NCBI GenBank assembly: GCA_017889635.1
Contig: JAGGAC010000006.1
Span: 62,001 to 126,000, forward strand
Direction of reading: 5' to 3'
DNA length: 64,000 nt
Source: Bacillota bacterium
Lineage (GTDB): Bacteria; Bacillota; Negativicutes; Sporomusales; CTSoil-080
The notes below the pieces were generated by a model. That model had not been told where the DNA came from. It searched no databases and worked only from the letters and a program-made list of their open reading frames with translations. A program made the position numbers and the translations under genes. Shown here one piece after another: positions 35,811 to 44,215 of the stretch; the first letter of the stretch is position 1, and every line of letters begins with the position of its first letter.

Positions 35811-36431
35811 ATGAATTATTGGGCAATATTTAAAAAAGGAATTTTTGACCAAAACCCTATATTTCGTCTTGCGCTTAGCCTATGTCCGGCGCTGGCAGTT
35901 ACTTCTAATGTATTTAATGCGCTTGGAATGGGGCTGGCGGTTATGTTTGTTATCACTGCTAATAATGTAGTGGTATCAATTGTCAGACGGTGGGTGAATC
36001 AGAAGGTTCGCGTACCGGTATTTATAACGATTATTGCAACAATTGTTACTTTGACGCAGCTGATGTTGGAAGCATTTTTGCCAGCCTTGTATAAAGAATT
36101 AGGCATTTACCTGGCGCTTATAGTGGTGTTTGCTATTATTTTAGCAAGGGCTGAAGTTTTTGCAATGAAGAATGGTATTGTTCCTTCCTTCTTTGATGGT
36201 TTGGGTATGGGAACCGGGTTTGCATTGGCAATGCTGCTTGTTGGAACTATTCGTGAAGTGTTCGGTACAGGTGCTTTTCTCGGTTTTCCTGTGCTGCCTG
36301 CTTCATATAATGGTCCATTAATCTTGATTTTGGCTCCTGGGGCGTTTATGGTTATTGGACTGTTGATTGGTCTGTTTAATGTAATAGGCGAGTATCGGAG
36401 CAAGCTTGCTGCGCAAAGGGGTGAAGCATAA
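35811..36431 (+). CDS. rnfE: Rnf complex membrane subunit RnfE
   Basis: 206 aa membrane subunit of the RnfA/RnfE (NqrD/NqrE) pair with about six helices. Typical segments: GIFDQNPIFRLALSLCPALA, the buried-cysteine region, EVFAMKNGIVPSFFDGLGMGTGF (partial) and FGTGAFLGFPVLP. In homologues a cysteine in each of A and E binds a 2Fe-2S cluster in the membrane. TGAGGTAGAG precedes ATG 35811. Its stop overlaps the rnfA start by 1 nt (TAATG). Confidence 0.95.
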   Translation: MNYWAIFKKGIFDQNPIFRLALSLCPALAVTSNVFNALGMGLAVMFVITANNVVVSIVRRWVNQKVRVPVFITIIATIVTLTQLMLEAFLPALYKELGIYLALIVVFAIILARAEVFAMKNGIVPSFFDGLGMGTGFALAMLLVGTIREVFGTGAFLGFPVLPASYNGPLILILAPGAFMVIGLLIGLFNVIGEYRSKLAAQRGEA

Positions 36432-37009
36432 TGGAATATTTTACACTGTTTATGGGAGCGGTTATTGTCAATAACTTTGTGTTAACTCGTTTCCTTGGAC
36501 TTTGTATCTTTTTCGGGGTTTCAAAAAGCCTGGATGCTTCAATCGGTATGGGCATGGCGGTGGCGTCAATATTGACTGCTTCTTCTGCACTGGCCTGGGC
36601 GGCTTATAACTTTGTGTTAGTTCCTTTAGAACTCAAGTTTTTAACATTGCCGGTTTTTGTTATTTTAATTGCCGGGTTTGTTCAGTTCCTGGAGATTGTT
36701 ATTAAACGGTTTGCACCAGCTCTGTACAATATGTGGGGAATTTATCTGGTGCTTATTGCTACTAATTGCGTTGTTTTAGGCGTTCCATTGATTAATGTTG
36801 AATCAAATTTTACGTTTATTAAGAGTGTTGTAAATGCATTAGGTTCTGGCGTCGGATTTGCCTTGGCAATTATTCTGATGGCTAGTTTGCGGGAAAAGCT
36901 GCAGTATGCTGACGTTCCTAAGTCGCTGCAAGGCTTAGGTATTGCGTTTGTGATTGCCGGTATGCTGGCATTGTCGTTTTTGGGCTTCTCCGGCATGATT
37001 CCGATGTAA
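36431..37009 (+). CDS. rnfA: Rnf complex membrane subunit RnfA
   Basis: 192 aa, six-helix membrane subunit paralogous to RnfE with inverted topology. Typical: MEYFTLFMGAVIVNNFVLTR, FLGLCIFFGVSKSLD (cysteine for the membrane 2Fe-2S cluster), LEIVIKRFAPALYNMWGIYL (partial) and TNCVVLGVPLINVE. The gene is intact and coupled to rnfE. rnfB, the ferredoxin-facing partner, begins 31 bp later but is disrupted at its 5' end. Confidence 0.96.
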   Translation: MEYFTLFMGAVIVNNFVLTRFLGLCIFFGVSKSLDASIGMGMAVASILTASSALAWAAYNFVLVPLELKFLTLPVFVILIAGFVQFLEIVIKRFAPALYNMWGIYLVLIATNCVVLGVPLINVESNFTFIKSVVNALGSGVGFALAIILMASLREKLQYADVPKSLQGLGIAFVIAGMLALSFLGFSGMIPM

Positions 37010-37040
37010 TGTTGGTGTAGAAAGGAGCGGAGAGGAACAA

Positions 37041-37124
37041 ATGGAAAAAGCATTTTTGATATTGGCTGTATTAACCGGTGTTGGCCTGATCACTGATTCA
37101 TATTGTGGAGGATGCGCTTCCTAA
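37041..37124 (+). pseudogene. rnfB: detached 5' fragment of rnfB
   Basis: AAAGGAGCGG ribosome site, then ATG 37041 opening MEKAFLILAVLTGVGL, the expected start of the RnfB membrane anchor. The frame then diverges and stops at 37122-37124. The body of rnfB continues in the +1 frame from about 37105. About 25 residues that normally finish the anchor and join it to the first Fe-S domain are missing between the two parts. Confidence 0.75.
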
Positions 37125-37857
37125 GGGGCAATGCGGTGCTTGCGGCTATGCCGGCTGTATGGCCTACGCTGAGGCTGTAGTATTGAATGCTGATGTGCCA
37201 CCAACTCTGTGTATACCAGGAAAAGAGCCTGTGGCTAAGGCGGTGGCGGAATTGACGGGCAAGGCTGCTGCGGCGATGGATCCTCGCATTGCCCAGGTAA
37301 AGTGTGCTGGCAGCAATGAAAAAGCGCTAGGTGCTTATAGTTATAACGGTATTGAGGACTGCGTAGCAGCAAATCTCTTGTTCGGTGGGCCGAAGGCATG
37401 TAAACATGGATGTCTTGGGTTGGGAACTTGTGTTAAGAGTTGTCCGTTTGGCGCTTTGAGTATGAGCGAAGCAGGTTTGCCTACAGTTGATCCAGAAAAG
37501 TGTACCGGCTGCGGAGTGTGCGCCGGAGCTTGTCCTAAACAGGTTATTGCAATGTCGCCACTTGATGCGCATGTTCAGGTCAACTGTAATTCTAAGGATA
37601 AAGGACCGGTAGCCCGAAAGGCCTGCTCTGTGGCATGTATTGCATGTACGCTGTGTATGAAAGAGTGTCCGCATGGAGCAATAAAGATGGAGAACAATTT
37701 GGCGACTGTTGATGCTAAGGTGTGTGTTGAAAAGTGTTCTGAGGCCAAGTGCTTGGCCAAGTGCCCGACAAAGGCTATACGTTCGGCGCTAAATGGTATA
37801 TCGGGGAATGAGAATCAGACTACGGCCGCAGCCGCATGTGCGTCTTGTGCGCAGTAA
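37105..37857 (+). CDS. rnfB: Rnf complex Fe-S subunit RnfB, N-terminal anchor lost or frameshifted
   Basis: 250 aa open frame covering the soluble part of RnfB, the subunit that accepts electrons from ferredoxin. It opens EDALPKGQCGACGYAGC (Fe-S domain, residues 2-18), has a distal cysteine in PTLCIPG, then ferredoxin motifs CKHGCLGLGTCVKSCP, CTGCGVCAGACP, CIACTLCMKECP and C-terminal CVEKC...CLAKCP. A GTG at 37105 is the only possible start and has no ribosome site; TGA at 37087-37089 lies in frame upstream. Without the N-terminal helix the protein would not anchor to RnfA/E. Either a true mutation or a sequence/assembly error. Confidence 0.85.
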   Translation: MEDALPKGQCGACGYAGCMAYAEAVVLNADVPPTLCIPGKEPVAKAVAELTGKAAAAMDPRIAQVKCAGSNEKALGAYSYNGIEDCVAANLLFGGPKACKHGCLGLGTCVKSCPFGALSMSEAGLPTVDPEKCTGCGVCAGACPKQVIAMSPLDAHVQVNCNSKDKGPVARKACSVACIACTLCMKECPHGAIKMENNLATVDAKVCVEKCSEAKCLAKCPTKAIRSALNGISGNENQTTAAAACASCAQ

Positions 37858-37865
37858 ATACAGTC

Positions 37866-37894
37866 TTGACATGGAGAAATGATTGTGTTAAAAT
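37866..37894 (+). promoter_or_regulatory. consensus sigma-A promoter of the T-box leader
   Basis: TTGACA (37866-37871), 17 bp spacer, TAAAAT (37889-37894). It starts 9 bp after the rnfB stop and precedes the T-box leader. Confidence 0.88.
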
Positions 37895-37900
37895 TCCTTT

Positions 37901-38165
37901 AATATTATATAATGAGGTAATGACGGAGAAAAGTAATTCACTTTTAGGGTTTCAGAGAGTCGGCGGATGGTGTAAAGCCGATAACCAGCAGTGGGTGAAG
38001 ATCACTTCGGAACTGCATTTCTGAATATTAGTAGGAGATGCCGGGTTAGCCACGTTATTCGGCTTAGGTTTGTTTGAACCGAAGAGAGGCATCTTTATGC
38101 AATTAAGGTGGTAACGCGGGTTTATGACTCGTCCTTGAGTATTCAAGGGCGAGTTTTTTATTTAT
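37901..38165 (+). ncRNA. T-box riboswitch controlling threonine dehydratase, isoleucine specifier likely
   Basis: tRNA-sensing leader of about 265 nt. Stem I spans roughly 37930-38030 (AGAGAGTCGGCGGATGG onward). The T-box proper AATTAAGGTGGTAACGCGGG is at 38101-38120, and the terminator ACTCGTCCTTGA (38127-38138) pairs with TTCAAGGGCGAGT (38142-38153 or so), followed by TTTTTA. The specifier-loop side reads GTGAAG-ATC-ACTTC, so ATC (38001-38003, Ile) is the best codon candidate. Uncharged tRNA-Ile would then turn on the next gene. Confidence 0.92.
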
Positions 38166-38171
38166 TAAGGT

Positions 38172-39419
38172 ATGACTAAATTGAAAAATAGCTGTTTCAG
38201 TTTGTCAAATGGCGCTTTGGTATCGATTGAAGATATTTATAGTGCTGAGAAAAGACTGCGATATGTTTTGAAAAAAACCGAAATGATCGAGAGCCCGGTT
38301 TTTAGCAACGAATGCGGCAACCGTGTGTTTATAAAGCCTGAGAATCTTCAGGTTACAGGGGCATTCAAAATTCGTGGAGCATTTAATAAAATAAGCAAAT
38401 TAACTGACATGGAAAAACAGCGTGGCGTTATCGCTTCGTCGGCGGGAAATCATGCACAGGGAGTTGGTTATGCATCCCAACTTTTAGGTGTTAAGGCAAC
38501 GGTGGTTATGCCGGCAACTACGCCAATCATTAAGGTTGAAGCAACGAAAAGCTTTGGTGTACAGGTGGTATTGCATGGCGATAACTATGATGAAGCTTAT
38601 AAGAAGGCTAGAGAGCTTGAAGCAACCAATAACTATGTATTTATTCATCCGTTTGATGATCTTGATGTTATGCTTGGTCAGGGAACCTTGGCGCTAGAGA
38701 TTATTAGAGAACTGGAAGATGTTGATGCAATTTTGGTGCCTATTGGTGGTGGCGGATTAAGCAGCGGGGTAGCATTTGCTGCTAAAATGCTGAAGCCTGA
38801 TATAAAAATAATCGGTGTTGAGCCTGAAGGTGCATGTTGTATAAAGAAGTCGCTGGATAATAATCGGATAACGGAACTTGAGAATGTTGATACTTTTGCT
38901 GATGGCGCTGCCGTGAAAGTGCCAGGTTCGCTTACGTTCGAACTTATCAGAGAGTTTGTTGATGAGGTAGTATCGGTTTCGGATTTTGAGATATTAGAAG
39001 CTATATTGCTCTTGATGGAGAAGCATAAGCTTGTTGCAGAAGGGGCCGGAGCATTGTCTTTAGCTGGTTTGAAAAAATTGCCGGCAGAGAACAAAAAAGT
39101 GGTTTGTTTGGTTAGTGGTGGTAATATTGACATATCAACTATTTCGGCGATAATAAATAAAGCACTGATGTCTAGGGGCAGACTTTTTTGTTTTACAGTT
39201 GATTTACCTGATAAACCGGGCGAGTTGCTTCATGTTGCCAAGATTCTTGCTGATCTAAATGCAAATGTAATAAAACTGGACCATAATCAGTCTAAGGTTA
39301 TGGATAGTTTGAAGCAGGTGCAGCTCGAGGTTACGGTGGAAACTAACGGACATACTCATGTTCAGGAGATAGAAGCGGCATTTCAGCAGCAAGGGATAGA
39401 AATTAGAAAAGTATATTAA
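38172..39419 (+). CDS. ilvA: threonine dehydratase (threonine ammonia-lyase) with ACT domain
   Basis: PLP enzyme (415 aa) converting threonine to 2-oxobutyrate. PLP lysine Lys66 in TGAFKIRGAFNK, substrate loop SSAGNHAQGVGYAS, glycine loop PIGGGGLSSGVAFAA and VSGGNIDISTIS. The C-terminal 75 residues form one ACT domain (FTVDLPDKPGELLHVAKIL), the layout of the so-called catabolic (TdcB-like) Firmicute enzymes rather than the long IlvA with two ACT-like domains. Yet the T-box with an Ile-type specifier indicates a biosynthetic, isoleucine-supply role. AAGG lies close to ATG 38172; weak ribosome site. Confidence 0.93.
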   Translation: MTKLKNSCFSLSNGALVSIEDIYSAEKRLRYVLKKTEMIESPVFSNECGNRVFIKPENLQVTGAFKIRGAFNKISKLTDMEKQRGVIASSAGNHAQGVGYASQLLGVKATVVMPATTPIIKVEATKSFGVQVVLHGDNYDEAYKKARELEATNNYVFIHPFDDLDVMLGQGTLALEIIRELEDVDAILVPIGGGGLSSGVAFAAKMLKPDIKIIGVEPEGACCIKKSLDNNRITELENVDTFADGAAVKVPGSLTFELIREFVDEVVSVSDFEILEAILLLMEKHKLVAEGAGALSLAGLKKLPAENKKVVCLVSGGNIDISTISAIINKALMSRGRLFCFTVDLPDKPGELLHVAKILADLNANVIKLDHNQSKVMDSLKQVQLEVTVETNGHTHVQEIEAAFQQQGIEIRKVY

Positions 39420-39436
39420 GTGGGAACTTGCGATTA

Positions 39437-39461
39437 CTATTATTTTTGCATAAAATAATAG
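39437..39461 (+). terminator. hairpin after threonine dehydratase
   Basis: CTATTATTTT (39437-39446) pairs with AAAATAATAG (39452-39461), with outer CTTGC/GCAAG support; the following ATTTTG is a weak T run. Confidence 0.5.
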
Positions 39462-39493
39462 CAAGATTTTGAAGTGTTTTTGATGGGGTTTTC

Positions 39494-40003
39494 ATGAGCA
39501 TTAGACGTGTTGTTATTTTGGGGTTGTTTGTGGCGATTGCAGGGGTACTTCATTCAGTGGAGTCTTGGGTGCCGTTGCTTTTTCTAGTTCCGGGGATTAA
39601 GCTTGGGTTGGCAAATGTTGTAGCTTTGATTACAATTGCTTTGTATGGCTGGCGGGATGCATTACTTGTTTCTGTACTAAGGGTTTTTTTAGGAACGCTA
39701 TTGGTAGGGGTTCTTTTGGGCCCATCTTTTGTGATGAGCTTTTCTGGGGCTGTGGTAAGTACGCTTGTTATGTCTGCTAGTTATTATTTTGGCAGACGGC
39801 AGTTTTCGTTGCTGGGAATCAGCGTAATTGGTGCGGTGGCTCATAATGTAACGCAGATAAGTGTTGCAGCGCTGGTAGTAGCAAGCAGTAATGTTTTTTG
39901 GTATTTACCGTATCTTATTTTGTTAGCTGTACCGACAGGGATAGCCACAGGGTTAACAGCAGTATACTTTCTTACGAAACTTCCACAAGATGTAATTTTA
40001 TAA
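39494..40003 (+). CDS. Gx transporter-family membrane protein (heptaprenyl diphosphate synthase component I)
   Basis: 169 aa integral membrane protein of family PF07456, named heptaprenyl diphosphate synthase component I in annotations and now regarded as an S-component-like small transporter. Five or six hydrophobic segments; typical blocks are SIRRVVILGLFVAIAGVLH, PLLFLVPGIKLGLANVVALI and GAVAHNVTQI. In Firmicutes it often neighbours an NusG-domain protein, ApbE or a prenyl synthase, none of which is here. The ribosome site (TGGGGTT) is weak. The stop codon lies inside a strong terminator. Confidence 0.8.
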   Translation: MSIRRVVILGLFVAIAGVLHSVESWVPLLFLVPGIKLGLANVVALITIALYGWRDALLVSVLRVFLGTLLVGVLLGPSFVMSFSGAVVSTLVMSASYYFGRRQFSLLGISVIGAVAHNVTQISVAALVVASSNVFWYLPYLILLAVPTGIATGLTAVYFLTKLPQDVIL

Positions 40004-40037
40004 AAAAGTCCTTGCAAAACGCAAGGACTTTTTTTAT
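40003..40037 (+). terminator. terminator after the Gx family gene
   Basis: AAAAAGTCCTTGC (40003-40015) pairs perfectly with GCAAGGACTTTTT (40021-40033), followed by TTATG. Confidence 0.92.
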
Positions 40038-40128
40038 GTGCTGTAGAAGTTTATTTAGTCAATCAGAACCTAAAAATATTATTGATCGGGGTTTGAATTT
40101 AGCGGTTTGAACTAGGTCTGGAGGGATA

Positions 40129-40404
40129 GTGTTGCGAAAAAGTGGTGGCGGGCATGGAAACGGAATGTTGGTTTTATTTTTGATTACTGGTGCAGTGTTA
40201 GGTGGAATACTTGGTGAACTTATTGCTGGCTGGGATTTAATGGGTATTGGGCCGTATTTGATAAAAGCTTTCCCGATTTTTGACTTGCCGCCGGTTACAA
40301 TCAACCTTTTTGTGGTAAAATTTATAGTAGGTTTTTCATTACATCCTAGTTTGATAAGTATTGCAGGTGTGATTCTAGCCTTCTGGTTGTTTAAACGGGT
40401 TTAA
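40129..40404 (+). CDS. DUF4321 small membrane protein
   Basis: 91 aa protein with two hydrophobic segments (about 13-33, rich in Gly: GAVLGGILGELIAGW; and 65-87) and the intervening PIFDLPPVTINLFVVKF (split residues Pro, Leu, Phe). This is the usual DUF4321 pattern of Clostridia and Negativicutes, where it stands upstream of maf and radC as here. Function unknown. GTG 40129 follows GGAGGG by 3-4 nt; TTG 40132 is an alternative start. Confidence 0.8.
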   Translation: MLRKSGGGHGNGMLVLFLITGAVLGGILGELIAGWDLMGIGPYLIKAFPIFDLPPVTINLFVVKFIVGFSLHPSLISIAGVILAFWLFKRV

Positions 40405-40436
40405 TTGAGTGAAATCGCATGCTTTGGGAGGTTGGC

Positions 40437-41009
40437 ATGACGTTTATTCTAGCCTCGGCGTCGCCAAGGCGACAGGAATTATTAAGGCAAATTGGCTGCG
40501 AGTTTCGAACTGTGGTTAGTAGTTTTATGGAAGATAATAGTCTGGATTTGCCGCCAAAAGAACTTGCTGTTTTTCAGGCCAGGGCTAAGGCGTGCGATGT
40601 GGCGAGGCGACTGGGAACCGGAAATATTGTTATTGGTGCCGATACCATCGTGGTTCAGGAAGGTCGGGTTTATGGAAAGCCTAGTGATTTGGCGGATGCC
40701 CGACGTATGCTGAGCGAACTGGCTGGAGTTGAGCATGCGGTGATTACCGGTTTGGCGGTTGCTGTTGGTGAAAAAGTCTGGACTGATTTTGCTGTAACTA
40801 TGGTCCGGTTCAGAGACTTGACCAGTGATGAGATAGATCGCTATTTGGCTACGGGAGAGTCGCTTGATAAGGCAGGGGCTTATGCGATTCAAGGCAGAGG
40901 GGCTCTTTTAGTTGAAAGAATAGATGGTTGCTATGCCAATGTGGTGGGATTGCCGCTTACTACTCTTGATAAACTAATTCGTCTGTCTATGGGAGTGGGG
41001 CTGTTATGA
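40437..41009 (+). CDS. maf: Maf-family nucleoside triphosphate pyrophosphatase
   Basis: Hydrolyses non-canonical or modified NTPs (dTTP/UTP or similar) to the monophosphates; linked with septum formation. 190 aa: ILASASPRRQELLRQIG at the start, KACDVARRL, ADTIVVQEGRVYGKP and the GKPSDLADARRML block, then GAYAIQGRGALLVERIDGCYANVVGLP, all Maf signatures (last one given here in overlapping short pieces GAYAIQGRG and GCYANVVGLP). ATG 40437 lies 4 nt after GGGAGG; the in-frame ATG at 40419 has no site. It overlaps radC by 4 bp (ATGA). Confidence 0.94.
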   Translation: MTFILASASPRRQELLRQIGCEFRTVVSSFMEDNSLDLPPKELAVFQARAKACDVARRLGTGNIVIGADTIVVQEGRVYGKPSDLADARRMLSELAGVEHAVITGLAVAVGEKVWTDFAVTMVRFRDLTSDEIDRYLATGESLDKAGAYAIQGRGALLVERIDGCYANVVGLPLTTLDKLIRLSMGVGLL

Positions 41010-41707
41010 GCATCTCTTATTCTGATAAGCCTTTGATGATTAAAGATTTGCCGGCTGACGAGAGGCCTAGGGAAAAATTGTGGTCAAACGGGCCGGAGGC
41101 GATGAGCAATGCTGAACTAATTGCAATTTTACTTCGTACTGGAACAAGGCGAGATTCAGCTGTGCGTCTTGCGGAGCAGTTATTGGTTAAGTATGGTGGC
41201 CTTCAAGGCCTAGGAGGGTTGTCGCTTAGAGAGATATCTAGGATCAAGGGTATTGGTGCTGCTAAAGCCGGTGCTGTTTTAGCGGCGGTAGAGCTAGGAA
41301 AACGTATGGGTATGTTGGCGGGGACGGAGCGGTTTTTGATTCGATCGCCGCAGTCGGTGTGTGATTTATTGATGCCAAGACTTAGGTATGAGAGCAAAGA
41401 GAAGTTTGTAGTGGTTTTGCTTTCGACTAAACATCATGTTTTGGCTACACCAACTATTTCGGTTGGAACGCTAAATGCTTCGGTAGTTCATCCGCGGGAA
41501 CTTTTCCGGGAAGCTATCAATTATAATGCTGCTGCTGTAATTCTAGTGCATAATCATCCCAGCGGCGATCCTTCGCCAAGCCGTGAGGATATTACATTGA
41601 CCAAGAAATTGATGGAAGCAGGAAGTTTGCTTGATATTTCTGTTGTTGATCATGTAATTATTGGCGATGGCAAGTATGTAAGTTTGGTTGAACAGGGAAT
41701 ACTATAA
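41006..41707 (+). CDS. radC: RadC/YsxA JAB-domain protein
   Basis: 233 aa protein: N-terminal UPF0758 helix-hairpin-helix part (LPADERPREKL, NAELIAILLRTGT, EISRIKGIGAAKA) and a C-terminal JAB/MPN metalloprotease-like domain with HNHPSGDPSPSREDI, the zinc motif H-x-H-x8-D. Despite the name it is not needed for DNA repair in tested bacteria; function unknown. Upstream of mreB as in B. subtilis. Coupled to maf by an ATGA overlap. Confidence 0.94.
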   Translation: MSISYSDKPLMIKDLPADERPREKLWSNGPEAMSNAELIAILLRTGTRRDSAVRLAEQLLVKYGGLQGLGGLSLREISRIKGIGAAKAGAVLAAVELGKRMGMLAGTERFLIRSPQSVCDLLMPRLRYESKEKFVVVLLSTKHHVLATPTISVGTLNASVVHPRELFREAINYNAAAVILVHNHPSGDPSPSREDITLTKKLMEAGSLLDISVVDHVIIGDGKYVSLVEQGIL

Positions 41708-41710
41708 TAG

Positions 41711-42775
<1,065 letters not shown>

Positions 42776-42790
42776 AGAGGAGCCGAAGAT

Positions 42791-43702
42791 GTGCGGTTTT
42801 TAGACAAAAAGACGGTTGTTCTTATTATAGCGGTGTTAACCGTCTTTTTGCTTGCTAGCTTGGCGGCACGTGGAAAGTATCGCTTTGATGTAAGCGAACA
42901 AATTATTACAGTGGTTTTGGCTCCGATGGAGTATGTTGTTGCCAAGGTTGGTTATAGCATAAAGCATATGACGACCAGTGTCAGTGATATTATTAGTGTT
43001 TATCAGGATAATCAGACCCTTAAGACTGAAAACGAAGGACTTCGCGCTAATATTAATCAGAGTGCTGAAATTCAGGCTGAGAATACTCGACTGCGGGCCC
43101 TGCTCGATTATAAAAAAACGGCACCGCAGTTTGATTATGTTATCGCTACAGTGGTAGCCCGTGATCCTAGTACATGGTCTAATGTCATTGTTATAAACCG
43201 CGGCGCTAAAGATGGTCTTACAAAAGATATGCCAGTTGTTACGCCGCATGGTTTAGTTGGCAATTTAGTTGAGGTTTATGCTAGTACTGCTAAGGTCCAG
43301 CTTATCCTTGATCCACGTAGCGCAGTTGGTTCACTGGTGCAACGCACAGATTCGCGAGTGGCGGCAATTATTGAGGGGAGCAGTGCAAGACCAGCGACGC
43401 CACGAATGGTCAATTTGGCCAGAGATGCCGATGTTGTTAAGGGGGATGTTATTATAACCTCCGGTTTAGGAGGTATTTATCCAAAAGGCTTGGTTGTTGG
43501 TGAAGTATCGGATGTTGTGGATGAGGCAGGCGGACTATTGAAATATGCTGCCTTGAAAACTGCGGTGGATTTTGATCGATTGGAAGAAGTTATGGTTATT
43601 GTTCGTCAGCCGCCAGCTCCGCCTTCACCGCCAACTACTACTACTACTACTACTACGCCTAAGGGAGGGACACAGCCTCCGGTGAAGGGAGCGGGCAAAT
43701 GA
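42791..43702 (+). CDS. mreC: rod-shape determining protein MreC
   Basis: 303 aa bitopic protein linking MreB to PBP2. One N-terminal membrane helix (about 8-27), a coiled coil (about 65-100, LKTENEGLRANINQSAEIQ, AENTRLRALLDY) and the double beta-barrel with VIATVVARDPSTW, GLVGNLVEVYASTAKVQLI (partial) and VITSGLGGIYPKGLVVGEV (partial). The C-terminus is a Pro/Thr tail (about 270-303) with eight threonines in a row, encoded by a triplet microsatellite. GTG start after GAGAGGAG. Stop overlaps mreD by 4 bp. Confidence 0.95.
   Translation: MRFLDKKTVVLIIAVLTVFLLASLAARGKYRFDVSEQIITVVLAPMEYVVAKVGYSIKHMTTSVSDIISVYQDNQTLKTENEGLRANINQSAEIQAENTRLRALLDYKKTAPQFDYVIATVVARDPSTWSNVIVINRGAKDGLTKDMPVVTPHGLVGNLVEVYASTAKVQLILDPRSAVGSLVQRTDSRVAAIIEGSSARPATPRMVNLARDADVVKGDVIITSGLGGIYPKGLVVGEVSDVVDEAGGLLKYAALKTAVDFDRLEEVMVIVRQPPAPPSPPTTTTTTTTPKGGTQPPVKGAGK
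43634..43657 (+). repeat. trinucleotide microsatellite (ACT)7-ACG inside mreC
   Basis: Seven ACT units and one ACG encode eight threonines in the C-terminal tail of MreC. Triplet slippage would change tail length without a frameshift. Confidence 0.9.
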
Positions 43703-44190
43703 AACCGCTGATCTTCGGAGTAAGTTTGATTTTCGGGCTTGTTATCCAGGCAACTTTGTTGCCGCTAATTACGGTTAAAGGTGTGAGCCCTGATTTGTTG
43801 CTTATTATGGTTGTGTCTTGGGGGCTATTAGCCGGTAAAGAGCAGGGAGTTGGTCTTGGCTTTTTTGCTGGTTTGCTCCAGGATTTAGCCTCAGGGGCTG
43901 TTTTTGGCATGAACGTATTGTCAAAGATGGCAACAGGCTATTTTACCGGGATGCTTGAACGTAAGGTGTTTAAAGAGCAGTTCTGGTTGCCGATAATGAG
44001 CGTTTTGGTGGCAACGATTTTTAATAATGCTGTGATGATGTTAGTTCTGTATCTGTTGGGTTACAGTCAGAGTTTAAGCGAAATTGTTGCTAATGTGCTT
44101 TATCCAGTGGTTTATAATGTTGTTCTGGCTTTGCCGGTGCATTTTTTGGTGCTTAGAGTAACTAAAAAGTGGATTATTACTGCTGGATAG
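43699..44190 (+). CDS. mreD: rod-shape determining protein MreD
   Basis: 163 aa membrane protein with about five helices, third component of the elongasome scaffold. Typical blocks: LPLITVKGVSPDLLLIMVV (partial), GFFAGLLQDLASGAVFGMN (partial), which is the MreD GF-x-GLxxDxxxGxxxGxN signature, and YPVVYNVVLALPV. Starts in the ATGA overlap with mreC and is followed by mrdA after 25 bp. Confidence 0.92.
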   Translation: MKPLIFGVSLIFGLVIQATLLPLITVKGVSPDLLLIMVVSWGLLAGKEQGVGLGFFAGLLQDLASGAVFGMNVLSKMATGYFTGMLERKVFKEQFWLPIMSVLVATIFNNAVMMLVLYLLGYSQSLSEIVANVLYPVVYNVVLALPVHFLVLRVTKKWIITAG

Positions 44191-44215
44191 TTTCGGGCGA
44201 GAGGGAGTTGGCGTT

